In this document: piece by piece, positions 53,193 through 61,806 of the stretch
Layout of the letters: every line of letters begins with the position of its first letter
Numbering within the stretch: position 1 is the first letter of the stretch
Source of the DNA: JAUCQB01 sp964586235
GTDB taxonomy: Bacteria; Planctomycetota; Phycisphaerae; UBA1845; PWPN01
Assembly: GCA_964586235.1 (NCBI GenBank)
Contig: CAZPIO010000010.1
Span: forward strand, 38,390-102,389
Direction of reading: 5' to 3'
DNA: 64,000 bases
Program-made: the position numbers and the translations under genes
The notes under the pieces: model-generated
Databases searched by the model: none
What the model was told of the DNA's origin: nothing
Seen by the model: the letters and a program-made list of their open reading frames with translations, nothing else

Positions 53193-54464
53193 TCATGGTC
53201 CACAGGCGGTTGTCTTGGGCGATTCTGAATTCAGCGTCTCCGCAACGGTCCGGGCGGATCGGAGGTTGATCCAGCGCGCTTCCTGAAAGCCGCGGCATTC
53301 GTCTGCGCCGTCGCGCAACACCTCTTCCACCACTGCCGCAATCATTTCCGCGCTGATTTCCCGCCCGCCGAGGCCGGCCACGCAGCAACTCAGCCGCGGA
53401 AGATCCTTCAAACCGAGCAGGGCCGCCTTGACGTCGGTGGCCAATGGCCCTTCATAGCCGTAGCTGACGGCGCGATCGATGATCAACATCCGCGGATGAC
53501 CGGCGGCCAACGCCCTGACCAGCGCGGCAGGAAAGGGCCGGTACAGGCGCAGTGAAACGGCGCCCACGCGCCGGCCGCGCTCGCGGAGCTGATCGGCAGC
53601 CACCTTCGATTCGCTGGCGATGGTGCCCATCGCGAGGATCACCAGTTCGGCGTCGTCGGTCTTGTAGCCACTCATGGCTCCGCCATAGCCCCGCCCAAAA
53701 GTACGCTGGAAGTCCGCGTCGGCTTCTGCAACCACACGGGTTGCCGCGGTCAGGTCCTGCTGCAGGCCGTGGCGAATCTCCATATAGGCGCCGAACTCCG
53801 CGAGGCCGGGATGATCGCGGCGCGGTTCGGGCAGCGTCACGGCCCCGAAGCTCAACGGGCGGTCGGGGTCGAGCCTGATTGGCGGATCGAATGGAGGAAG
53901 GAACGCATCGACGGCCGCGGGGCCTTCCGTGATCACCGGCATGGAGGTGTGACTGAGCGAGTAGCCGTCGTAGCACACCATTACGGGGAGCAGCAGGCGC
54001 TCGGCCAGGCGATAGGCCTGGATGACGGTGTCATAGATTTCTTGATTGCTCTCGACGTAGAGCTGGATCCATCCGGTATCACGCTGGCTGATGGAGTCCT
54101 GGTGATCGGTCCATATCGTCCATGGGGCGGCCACGCCGCGGTTGACGCAGGCCATCACGATGGGAAGGCGTGCGCCGGCCGCCCAATGGAGTTGTTCGTG
54201 CATCAGGCAGAGCCCATTGGCACTGCTGGCGGTGAAGGTCCGCGTACCGGCGCTGGCCGCCCCGATGCAAACGGTGATCGCGGTGTGCTCGCTCTCGGCG
54301 CAAACATAGCGGGCGTTCATCTCACCGTCGGCAACGAAGCGGCTGATCCGCTCGGTCAGCGGGCTCTGCGGGGTGATCGGATAGGCCGCGACGACCTGCA
54401 CGCGGCAATCCCTGCAGGCACAGGCCGCGGCGTCGTTACCCGTGAGAACGCTTCTTTCGCTCAT
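53193..54464 (-). CDS. porA: 2-oxoacid:ferredoxin oxidoreductase alpha subunit
   Basis: 423 aa. It has the pyrimidine-binding domain of the TPP enzyme (VVAAYPITPQSPLTE, VCAESEHTAITVCIGA, SSANGLCLMHEQLHW) and domain II (VILAMGTIASESKVAADQL, VRALAAGHPRMLIIDRAVS). ATG 54464 overlaps the TGA of the delta gene (ATGA). An N-terminal cysteine cluster CACRDC (residues 16-21) precedes the domain and is unusual; it may bind metal or be incidental. It forms the catalytic heterotetramer with beta, gamma and delta. Confidence 0.92.
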   Translation of the reverse strand: MSERSVLTGNDAAACACRDCRVQVVAAYPITPQSPLTERISRFVADGEMNARYVCAESEHTAITVCIGAASAGTRTFTASSANGLCLMHEQLHWAAGARLPIVMACVNRGVAAPWTIWTDHQDSISQRDTGWIQLYVESNQEIYDTVIQAYRLAERLLLPVMVCYDGYSLSHTSMPVITEGPAAVDAFLPPFDPPIRLDPDRPLSFGAVTLPEPRRDHPGLAEFGAYMEIRHGLQQDLTAATRVVAEADADFQRTFGRGYGGAMSGYKTDDAELVILAMGTIASESKVAADQLRERGRRVGAVSLRLYRPFPAALVRALAAGHPRMLIIDRAVSYGYEGPLATDVKAALLGLKDLPRLSCCVAGLGGREISAEMIAAVVEEVLRDGADECRGFQEARWINLRSARTVAETLNSESPKTTACGP

Positions 54465-54751
54465 CCTGCCTGTTCCTCGGGCACCATTTCGATCGCCTCG
54501 GCCGGGCATTCCTTCGCGCAGATGCCGCAACCCTTGCAGTGCGCATAGTCGATGACCGGCGGCTTGCCCGGCGCGATGGCCGGCTCTGGACAGTACAGCC
54601 AGCAGATCCGGCAGTCGCGAGGGGCGGGCTGACAGGTTCGACAGGCAGTCGCATCGATGACCGGGCGACGGCTCCGCCAACTGCCCGTCGCTCCGGCCTC
54701 GCCGCTCATCGGCGTGGAGATCCCGATCATCGGCCTGTGCTGCTCAGTCAT
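54461..54751 (-). CDS. porD: Ferredoxin-like delta subunit
   Basis: 96 aa with two 4Fe-4S motifs: a variant first one (CRICWLYCPEP, with CRTC and C-x5-C spacing before it) and a canonical CKGCGICAKECP. It carries electrons from the catalytic subunits to external ferredoxin. Its ATG overlaps the stop of the fused ligase-gamma gene (TGATG) and its stop overlaps porA, so all are translationally coupled. Confidence 0.9.
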   Translation of the reverse strand: MTEQHRPMIGISTPMSGEAGATGSWRSRRPVIDATACRTCQPAPRDCRICWLYCPEPAIAPGKPPVIDYAHCKGCGICAKECPAEAIEMVPEEQAG

Positions 54752-57015
54752 CAGATCTTCTCCGGTTCGCGGACAACGGTGCGTTCAAAGGCCAGCCGGG
54801 CGGCGCGGGCATTCCGCTCGCCGCGCTCACCGCCGAAACGCGCCTGGATCGCCCGGATCATGTTCTCGATAGCGACGATTCCGGTCGCGGAACACACCGC
54901 CCCGAGCATGGCGGTGTTAACCGCGAGCGAACCGGCAGCGAGCAGCCCCATTTCCCGCGCAACACCGGACGCATCGGTCAGTGCCAGGCGGACCTTGCGG
55001 GACAGGGACGCCGCTACCCGCTCGTTGAGGCTGTTGACCAGGACCGTGCCGTCCAGCTTGAGCCCCTCAGTCACGTCGATGAGCGGGATCAGCGTTTCGT
55101 CCAGGACCACCACGATGTCCGGCCGGTTGACCTGGCCGCGCCGCAAGATCGGGTGGACGTCGATGCGCGTCACCGCGCTGACCGGCGCGCCGCGTCGTTC
55201 AGCCCCGAAACTCGGGACAGCGGCCACACCGGCATACCCTTCGTAAAGGCAGGCGGCCTCGGCAAGCAGCGTCGCCGCCGTGACCACACCCTGGCCGCCG
55301 CGGCCGAGCCAGCGGATCTCCCAGGAACGCAGCCTGTTCTTGTTCTCGTCGTCCCGGGGACCGTACCTGGCGCGGGCCATCTCCCGCAGACGATACTTCT
55401 GGACCTTCCCGGTGACCGTGGTCGGGAACTGATCGATGAAGTCGACGTAGCGAGGGATCTTGTAGTGGGCGATTCGACCGCGGCAGAAGTCGCGCACTTC
55501 CTCGGTGCGGAGGGCGTCGGGTTCGGTCGGGACGATCCATGCGGAGATTTCCTCACCAAAGTACCGATCCGGGACTCCCACAACCTGGACGTCTCGCACC
55601 TTGGGGTGGGTCAGCAGGAACTCCTCGATCTCACGGGGGTAGACATTCTCGCCGCCCCGGATGAGCATGTCCTTGAGCCGGCCGGTGATCTGGTAGTGGC
55701 CGCTCTCGGTGCGGCGGGCCAGGTCGCCTGTCCGCAGCCAGCCGTCCGCGTCGATTGCCGAAGCGGTGGCCTCCGGCATCTGATAGTACCCGATCATTAC
55801 TCCGTGACCCCGGACCCAGAGCTCACCATGCTCGCCCTCCGGCACATTCTGACCGCTCACGTGGTCCACCACCCGGACTTCCACGCCCGGAAGCGGCTTG
55901 CCCACGGTAGCCACCCTGATATCGAGCGGCTCGCCGACCTTGGTCTGGGTGATCACCGGCGAGGCCTCGGTCAATCCATAGGCGATCGTGATCTCGGAGA
56001 GGTGCATCCGGTCGATGACCTGCCGCATGAGCTCGATGGGGCAAGGGCTGCCGGCCATGATTCCGGTGCGCAGGCTGGAGAGGTCGCAGCGGGCGAAGCC
56101 ATCGGAGTACAGTTCCGCGTTGAACATCGTGGGCACGCCGTAAAGACCGGTGCACCGTTCGGCCTCAACAGCCGCCAGCGTCGGTTCCGGTTTGAACATC
56201 TCGCCCGGAATCACCATCGCCGCCCCGCGAAGGGCGCACATCAGCGTGCCCATGACCGAGCCGAAGCAGTGATAGAAAGGGACCGGGATGTTCAGCCGGT
56301 CCTGTTCGCTGAAGTTCATGCGCTGGCCGACGTAGAAGGCGTTCATCAGCAGGTTGCGATGGGAGAGCATGGCCCCCTTGGGATTGCCCGTAGTACCCGA
56401 AGTGTACTGGATGTTGACCGGCATTTCAGGGCGGATGCGGCCGGCGAGCTCTTCCAGTTGCGCGGCAGGGACAGCCGCGCCCTGGTCAAGAAAAACCTCC
56501 CACGGCCAGATGCCGGCGATCGCGGTTTGGCTCTTGATGCTCACCACGTGCCGCAGCTTCGGGAACCGGCGGCAGCTCAGCGGCCTGCCATAGCGGTGGG
56601 TATTCAGCTCCTGGACCGCCTCGGCAAGCATCAGTTCGTAGTTGGACGTCTTGAAGGTGTCGGTCAGCAGGAGGACCACCAGGTCGGCCTGCTTGAGCAC
56701 GTAGGACAGTTCGTGCACGCGATAGGCAGGATTCACATTCACGAGAATCGCACCCACCATGGCCGTCCCGAATTGCGCGGTGATGTATTGCGGCCAGTTG
56801 GTGGCCCAGATACCGACGTGATCGTTCGGCTGAACTCCCAGGGCCAGCAGCGCGCGAGCGTACTGCCCGGCCTCCTTCTCAAGACGGGCATAAGACCAGC
56901 GCAGACCCAGTTGAGGAAAGACGACCGCGTCGCGATCGCCGTATCGGCAAACGGTCTGCCGCAGCGCCTGCGTGAAGATGAGGCCGTCGACCCAGGGTTT
57001 GGATTGCTCGGTCAT
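54751..57015 (-). CDS. Acyl-CoA synthetase fused to oxidoreductase gamma subunit
   Basis: 754 aa, two enzymes in one chain. Residues 1-560 are an AMP-forming acyl-CoA synthetase: P-loop YTSGTTGNPKG, YGLTEASPV, GWLRTGDLARR, GRLKDMLIRGGENVYP and the terminal Lys in TVTGKVQKYR. Residues of about 565-754 are the gamma subunit of 2-oxoacid:ferredoxin oxidoreductase: EIRWLGRGGQGVVTAATLLA, VPSFGAERRGAPVSA, NRPDIVVVLDE, NTAMLGA. There is no stop between them, and the linker (YGPRDDENKNRLRSW) is short. It leads the operon with delta, alpha and beta. Start ATG 57015; a TTG lies 11 codons upstream. The fusion suggests that the acid-activating and 2-oxoacid steps handle the same acyl-CoA. Confidence 0.9.
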   Translation of the reverse strand: MTEQSKPWVDGLIFTQALRQTVCRYGDRDAVVFPQLGLRWSYARLEKEAGQYARALLALGVQPNDHVGIWATNWPQYITAQFGTAMVGAILVNVNPAYRVHELSYVLKQADLVVLLLTDTFKTSNYELMLAEAVQELNTHRYGRPLSCRRFPKLRHVVSIKSQTAIAGIWPWEVFLDQGAAVPAAQLEELAGRIRPEMPVNIQYTSGTTGNPKGAMLSHRNLLMNAFYVGQRMNFSEQDRLNIPVPFYHCFGSVMGTLMCALRGAAMVIPGEMFKPEPTLAAVEAERCTGLYGVPTMFNAELYSDGFARCDLSSLRTGIMAGSPCPIELMRQVIDRMHLSEITIAYGLTEASPVITQTKVGEPLDIRVATVGKPLPGVEVRVVDHVSGQNVPEGEHGELWVRGHGVMIGYYQMPEATASAIDADGWLRTGDLARRTESGHYQITGRLKDMLIRGGENVYPREIEEFLLTHPKVRDVQVVGVPDRYFGEEISAWIVPTEPDALRTEEVRDFCRGRIAHYKIPRYVDFIDQFPTTVTGKVQKYRLREMARARYGPRDDENKNRLRSWEIRWLGRGGQGVVTAATLLAEAACLYEGYAGVAAVPSFGAERRGAPVSAVTRIDVHPILRRGQVNRPDIVVVLDETLIPLIDVTEGLKLDGTVLVNSLNERVAASLSRKVRLALTDASGVAREMGLLAAGSLAVNTAMLGAVCSATGIVAIENMIRAIQARFGGERGERNARAARLAFERTVVREPEKI

Positions 57016-57395
57016 GCTGCCCGTTCCGAACCGGCGTCCGAGTGCCAAATGGGAGTTTACGCGACCACAGTCACGCTGCGATCGGGTGGGGCCTAAGTAG
57101 GACCTCTTCCGCCGGCCATTCTAACCTCCGTCTATCCGAACACCAATCGATATGGGTTGACCGGGTCTGCCCGTAACACACTGTGACAAAACCGGTTGCG
57201 CCGCTTCGCAACGCATTTCCGCCCGCGAGGCTATCCGTTACGCGGGAACTGGATAGTCGAGCAACTGCCTGAGCCTGCTCAGTGGCTTCTGTCGACCTGT
57301 TGTCCAGGGCTTGTCCCCCGACCGGTGCAGGGCAAGAATAGCTGGTGACGGGTCTTCCGACGCGGTTCAGGGTTCCCTCTGAAAGGAGTGCGCCG
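57016..57395. other. Divergent intergenic region
   Basis: It separates the oxidoreductase operon (minus) from doxX (plus) and must hold both promoters. A GTTGCG/CGCAAC hairpin lies near 57193-57210. No gene is supportable. Confidence 0.5.
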
Positions 57396-57845
57396 ATGCT
57401 CCCGGCTCGCAGACTCATTTCCACAAGCGCCCCGGCGGTGGTCATCCTTGTGCGACTGATGGTAGGTGGAGTATTCCTCTCGGAAGGTATCCAGAAATTT
57501 CTGTTTCCGGCGTCCGTGGGAGCGGGGCGTTTTGCGAAGATCGGCTTCTCGGCACCGGAGTTCACCGCCCATTTCGTGGCGGTGTTCGAGATCACCTGCG
57601 GGGCACTCATTCTCGTCGGGCTGCTGAACCGGCTGGCCGTCATTCCAACGACCGTCATCATGCTGGTCGCGATCTGGACCACGAAGATACCCATTTTTCA
57701 AGCCGACGGCTTCTGGAAGATGGCCCACGAAGCGAGGACCGACTTCTCGATGCTGCTGGGCTCGGTTTTCCTGCTGATCGTCGGAGCCGGCGCATGGTCA
57801 ATCGACCACTGGCTTGCGACACGAGCCAGACACGTCGAGCGGTGA
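57396..57845 (+). CDS. DoxX-family membrane protein
   Basis: 149 aa with four predicted membrane helices (AVVILVRLMVGGVFLSEGIQ; FVAVFEITCGALILVGLL; AVIPTTVIMLVAIW; FSMLLGSVFLLIVGAGAW). The family motif LVRLMVGGVFLSEGIQKFLFP is characteristic. DoxX-like proteins are inner-membrane components linked to quinone redox or oxidative-stress complexes. ATG 57396 has GAAAGGAG 7 nt upstream. Confidence 0.85.
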   Translation: MLPARRLISTSAPAVVILVRLMVGGVFLSEGIQKFLFPASVGAGRFAKIGFSAPEFTAHFVAVFEITCGALILVGLLNRLAVIPTTVIMLVAIWTTKIPIFQADGFWKMAHEARTDFSMLLGSVFLLIVGAGAWSIDHWLATRARHVER

Positions 57846-57869
57846 AAGGGCGTCACCCTGCCGGATGAT

Positions 57870-58607
57870 TCAGCCTCTCCTGCTCGCACTGCCCGCCTTC
57901 TCAAGCCGGATCAGGCGCCGGTGGAGCGGGCCGGCGGGGGATGACAACTCGATGTCGAACGGATCCGCCATCGACAGGCCGAGCGTGACGGCTGCTCGGA
58001 CTCCCTCGGAGACCTCGGTCGGCTCGATCTTGCTGGTCTTGTAGAACACGATCTTGCCGGCCGCCGAAAGAAGCCGGCCTGCCTCAGGCAGCACTTCGGC
58101 AATCTTCCCGACCGCTCGCACCAGGATCAGATCGAACGGGCCGCCCCCGCCCTTGCCGAGTTCCTCGACGCGGGCGTGACGAGCCTGCAGATTGGCCAGC
58201 CCCAGTGCCTCGGCCGTCTCGGACACGAATCGGGCCTTCTTGCCCGTGCCGTCGATCGCCAGGATCCGCCATTGGGGGCACATGATCGCCAGGGGCACGG
58301 CCGGAAAACCCGCGCCTGTCCCGATGTCCAGCACGTTCAACGGGCGGGCGGAGTCGATCCACGAGGCGGCCAGCAGCGTCAGCGAATCGGCGTAATGCTT
58401 GACCGCCGCATCGGAGGCCGAGGTAATGCGCGTGAGATTGAAGTGCCGGTTTGTCTCGACCATCCGCCGGAAATGGGCGAGCATCTGTTCGCGTTGCCGT
58501 GCTTCCAGCAACACGCCGATCTTCGCGCATGCCGAAACCAGGGCCTCATCGAAAGCTCTCGCCGCAGCCGGCGTCTCATCGGGGGTATCCTGGCACATGA
58601 CCTGCAT
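57870..58607 (-). CDS. rsmG: 16S rRNA (guanine-527 N7)-methyltransferase RsmG
   Basis: 245 aa. The SAM-binding core is NVLDIGTGAGFPAVPLAI, preceded by the GidB signature NRHFNLTRITSASDAAVKHYADSL (split here at residue boundaries), then DLILVRAVGKIAEVLPEA and KIVFYKT. It methylates G527 of 16S rRNA. The start is ATG 58607 or ATG 58598. It is convergent with doxX, 24 bp apart. Confidence 0.93.
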   Translation of the reverse strand: MQVMCQDTPDETPAAARAFDEALVSACAKIGVLLEARQREQMLAHFRRMVETNRHFNLTRITSASDAAVKHYADSLTLLAASWIDSARPLNVLDIGTGAGFPAVPLAIMCPQWRILAIDGTGKKARFVSETAEALGLANLQARHARVEELGKGGGGPFDLILVRAVGKIAEVLPEAGRLLSAAGKIVFYKTSKIEPTEVSEGVRAAVTLGLSMADPFDIELSSPAGPLHRRLIRLEKAGSASRRG

Positions 58608-58758
58608 GATAGCGGCGGCCCGGCCGCGGGCGAAAGGCCGGGCTTGATGAACGGTCAGCCGCCCCATAAGCTTGTGCCCTGGCCGGGTGGAAGACGCGCC
58701 CGCGGACGCCGGGCGACCCCCTGCCGGCCGATCAGACGTAGATGAGAAAGGACAAACC

Positions 58759-60051
58759 GTGCCGGAGATAGCCCCGTTCCGCGCTTTGCGTTATGACACC
58801 AGCCGGCTGAGCACCGACGTCTCCAAGGTCATCGCCCCGCCGTACGACGTTCTCGATGCCAAGGACAAGGCCGAATTGCTGGCGAAATCCGACCACAATA
58901 TCGTGGCGGTGGATCTGCCCCACGTCCCGCCGAAATCCGCCGGGCCGGACTCGGTATACGCCCAGGCAGCCGACCTGTTCAACCGGTGGAAGAGCGAGGG
59001 GATGCTGAGAGTGGATCCGAAGCCGGCTCTCTACGTCTACCACCAGCTCTACGAGCACGCCGGCCGTTTCTACACACGGAAGAAGTTCTTCGCCCGGATG
59101 CGGATCGAAACGTTCGGCGAGGGCACAGTGTTTCCGCACGAACAGACTTTCGGCGGGCCCAAGGAAGACCGCTTCAAGCTTATGCGCGCGACGCAGTGCC
59201 AGATGTCGCCCATCTTCGGGCTCTACAGCGATCCGGAGAACGCGATCAGCGAGCTGCTGGACGCGGGCGGCCGGGCGCCGGACATGACCGCCGAGCTTCA
59301 GGGAGTCACCAACCGTCTGTGGGTGCTGCAGGATGCGGCCGCGATCGACGCGGTGTGCAAGGCGTTCTCCGGCCGGGCCGTCTACATTGCCGACGGCCAC
59401 CACCGCTACGGGACCGCCTTGAACTACCGGGACACGCTAATCAAAGAGCGAGGCGACCTGCCGATGGACCACCCGGCCCGCTTCGTCCTGGTGGGGCTGT
59501 GCGCGATGGAGGACCCCGGCTGCATCATCCTGCCGACTCATCGAGTGGTCAGCGATTTCGGGTATCTGACGATCAAGGACGTGCTTGACACCCTCGAACA
59601 GGGCATGGATCTGACCCCTTTGACCGCCGATCCGGCCGACGTTGGGGAGCTGCTGCGGCCGGACTCGCCTCACGACGTGATCCTGTACGCTCCGGCCGGC
59701 GGGTACATGTATGCGGGCACGTTCACGCGGCGTGACCTGCTGGCCCAGCTTGCCCCGGATCGCAGCGAAGCCTGGCGAAAGCTCGACTTGGCGTACCTGC
59801 ACCGCTACCTGATCGAGGAGTTGATCACCGCGCGGGCCATGGGCGGCAAGGAGCCGACGACGCACTACTTCAAGGTCACCCAGGCGGCTCTCGATGATGC
59901 CCGCCAGACCGGCGGCATCGCGTTCATCTGCAAAGCCTGCACGATGGAGGACCTCCGGGCGGTCAGCCACGCAGGCGACCTGATGCCGCAGAAGAGCACG
60001 TTCTTCTATCCCAAGCTGGCGACCGGCCTGGTGATCAACCCGCTGGCATAG
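58759..60051 (+). CDS. DUF1015 family protein
   Basis: 430 aa. It starts PEIAPFRALRYDTSRL, VIAPPYDVLDAKDKAELLA and contains the family's hallmark YIADGHHRYGTALNYRD near residue 215, plus FFYPKLATGLVINPL at the end. It is a widespread cytoplasmic protein without an established reaction that I can name. Start GTG 58759, with AAAGGA upstream; no ATG fits. It stands alone between rsmG (divergent) and the esterase gene. Confidence 0.88.
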   Translation: MPEIAPFRALRYDTSRLSTDVSKVIAPPYDVLDAKDKAELLAKSDHNIVAVDLPHVPPKSAGPDSVYAQAADLFNRWKSEGMLRVDPKPALYVYHQLYEHAGRFYTRKKFFARMRIETFGEGTVFPHEQTFGGPKEDRFKLMRATQCQMSPIFGLYSDPENAISELLDAGGRAPDMTAELQGVTNRLWVLQDAAAIDAVCKAFSGRAVYIADGHHRYGTALNYRDTLIKERGDLPMDHPARFVLVGLCAMEDPGCIILPTHRVVSDFGYLTIKDVLDTLEQGMDLTPLTADPADVGELLRPDSPHDVILYAPAGGYMYAGTFTRRDLLAQLAPDRSEAWRKLDLAYLHRYLIEELITARAMGGKEPTTHYFKVTQAALDDARQTGGIAFICKACTMEDLRAVSHAGDLMPQKSTFFYPKLATGLVINPLA

Positions 60052-60096
60052 GCCGAGGGTGCCGCTGTCGCTTGTCACGCCGAAGGGAGTCCGGTC

Positions 60097-61284
60097 ATGT
60101 TTCATCGCAAACTCAGCAGACGCGAGATCATCGGCACGGCCGTTGCCGCGAACGCAGCCTTCCATCTGGCTACTGGATGGCCCAGCGGTGCGGCCGCAAC
60201 CGATAACTCCACCGCATCCCAACCTTCGGGCGAAACAGGCTACGATGACCAGCAGCATACGAACAGGCTTTTTCAGAGCGTTTCGCGACGGCATTCTTTC
60301 CAGGGCGACACCATGCAGCAGTGGCGCCAGTGGCAGGAGTCGTTCAGGCCGCGACTTCGCGAGCTGCTTGGCCTGGCGGCCATGGAGCGCGAGGTGCGAT
60401 TTGAACGGCGGGCCCAGCGTGTCGAGAGCATCGCCAGGGATGGCTATATCCAGGAGAAATGGTACCTCTGGACGGAGCCCGATGTGCCGCTGCCGGTCTG
60501 GGCACTGATCCCGGACAAACCCGCGGCCCGGCCCCTGCCTCTGATCCTGACGCCCCACGGCCACAATGTGCCGGAGATCTACCTGGGCGCGGCGAAGAAC
60601 GACGCCGAACGCAATGCAATCGCCCAGGGCGAGAGAGACATCGCCGTCCAGGCGGTGCGAGAAGGGTATCTGTGCATCCATCCGACCGCCAGGGGTTTCG
60701 GCGAGACGATTCGTTCCGAGGACCGAAAAAAGGGCAAGATCAACTCCTGTCGAACGGGCCTGATGCACGCCATGCTGTTCGGGCGCACGATGATCGGCTA
60801 TCGCGTCTGGGATATCTCACGGATTATCGACTGGGCAGTGCCGCAGTTCGGAGTCGACCCGCGTCGAATCGCCGTGACCGGCAATAGCGGCGGCGGAACG
60901 ACCACGTTGTTCGCGGCCGCGTGCGATGAGCGGATCAGCGTCGCCGTGCCGAGCTCGTATTTCTGCACTTTCGCGGCGTCCATCGGCTCGATCTACCACT
61001 GCGAGTGCAACTACGTACCCGGATTGCTCTGCGAAGGCGAGATGTACGACGTCGCCGGCCTGATTGCGCCCCGCTGGTTCCGGGCCATCGCCGGCAAGGA
61101 CGATCCCATCTTCCCGATTGCCGGGGTCCGCGAATCCTTCGATCAGCTCAAGAAGGTGTACCGCGCGGCCGGAGCGGATGGCCGCTGCGAGTTGTACGTC
61201 GGCGAGGGCGGCCACCGATACTACCGCGAGGGTGCCTGGCCTTTCGTTCGCAAGGCATTCGCCGACCTCGCCCGGACGGGCTGA
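60097..61284 (+). CDS. Tat-exported alpha/beta hydrolase (acetyl-xylan-esterase-like)
   Basis: 395 aa. The N-terminus has a twin-arginine signal (SRREIIGTAVAANAAF). The alpha/beta-hydrolase fold shows PLILTPHGHN (oxyanion region), the nucleophile elbow G-N-S-G-G-G (ITVTGNSGGG-like, VTGNSGGGTT), the acid in IAGKDDPIFP and the histidine in GEGGHRYY. This layout matches dienelactone-hydrolase/acetyl-xylan-esterase-like enzymes of planctomycetes acting on polysaccharide esters in the periplasm. The start ATG follows GAAGGGAG. Confidence 0.82.
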   Translation: MFHRKLSRREIIGTAVAANAAFHLATGWPSGAAATDNSTASQPSGETGYDDQQHTNRLFQSVSRRHSFQGDTMQQWRQWQESFRPRLRELLGLAAMEREVRFERRAQRVESIARDGYIQEKWYLWTEPDVPLPVWALIPDKPAARPLPLILTPHGHNVPEIYLGAAKNDAERNAIAQGERDIAVQAVREGYLCIHPTARGFGETIRSEDRKKGKINSCRTGLMHAMLFGRTMIGYRVWDISRIIDWAVPQFGVDPRRIAVTGNSGGGTTTLFAAACDERISVAVPSSYFCTFAASIGSIYHCECNYVPGLLCEGEMYDVAGLIAPRWFRAIAGKDDPIFPIAGVRESFDQLKKVYRAAGADGRCELYVGEGGHRYYREGAWPFVRKAFADLARTG

Positions 61285-61806
61285 GTCCGTCGCGGTCATC
61301 GAGCGGGCCTCTCCGCGGCGATTTCACTGGCATGGCACTCGCGACAGGACGCGCAATATAAAAGCATTGCCGCCCCCCCGGAACGGCAATGCCCGTTTCC
61401 CTTGTGCCTGGTTCCCCAGGAAGTCGCGCTCCGCCGATCAGCCCCAATTGTCCACAATGTCCCAGAGGGACCTGACGATCTTAAGAACCGCATCCGCGAT
61501 ATCACCGGAGCCGGCCAGCAGCATTTGATCGGCCGGCACCACGGGCAAGCGCGGTGCGACATGGGCGGATTTGTTTGCTGCTCAGCCTCCTTATTGGCAC
61601 GGGTGCCCGCCTGTCGCGCGGGCCGGAACGGATAGCGAGCCATCGAGCGAGCAGGAGCGCGTGAAGACAGCCGGTCGTACGCAGCAGGATTCTGCCGGCG
61701 AGCGGGGACGTTGTATCCCCTGTCTTCACGGCGCCAAGTGTCTATCGGATGGCCGGGGGTGAAACGATTAGCGCATCTTGTCTGAGTCTCACTTGATGCT
61801 CGCTCT
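61285..61806. other. Intergenic region between convergent genes
   Basis: It contains no supportable gene and no strong terminator hairpin; AACGG ... CCGTT near 61382-61397 is a weak candidate. Overlapping open frames here have no start signals or motifs. Confidence 0.45.

Noticed and set aside
55153..57096. A 647-codon open frame antisense to the ligase-gamma fusion gene
   Set aside because: Same GC-driven shadow effect; His/Asp/Val-rich composition without motifs, while the other strand carries two complete enzyme signatures.
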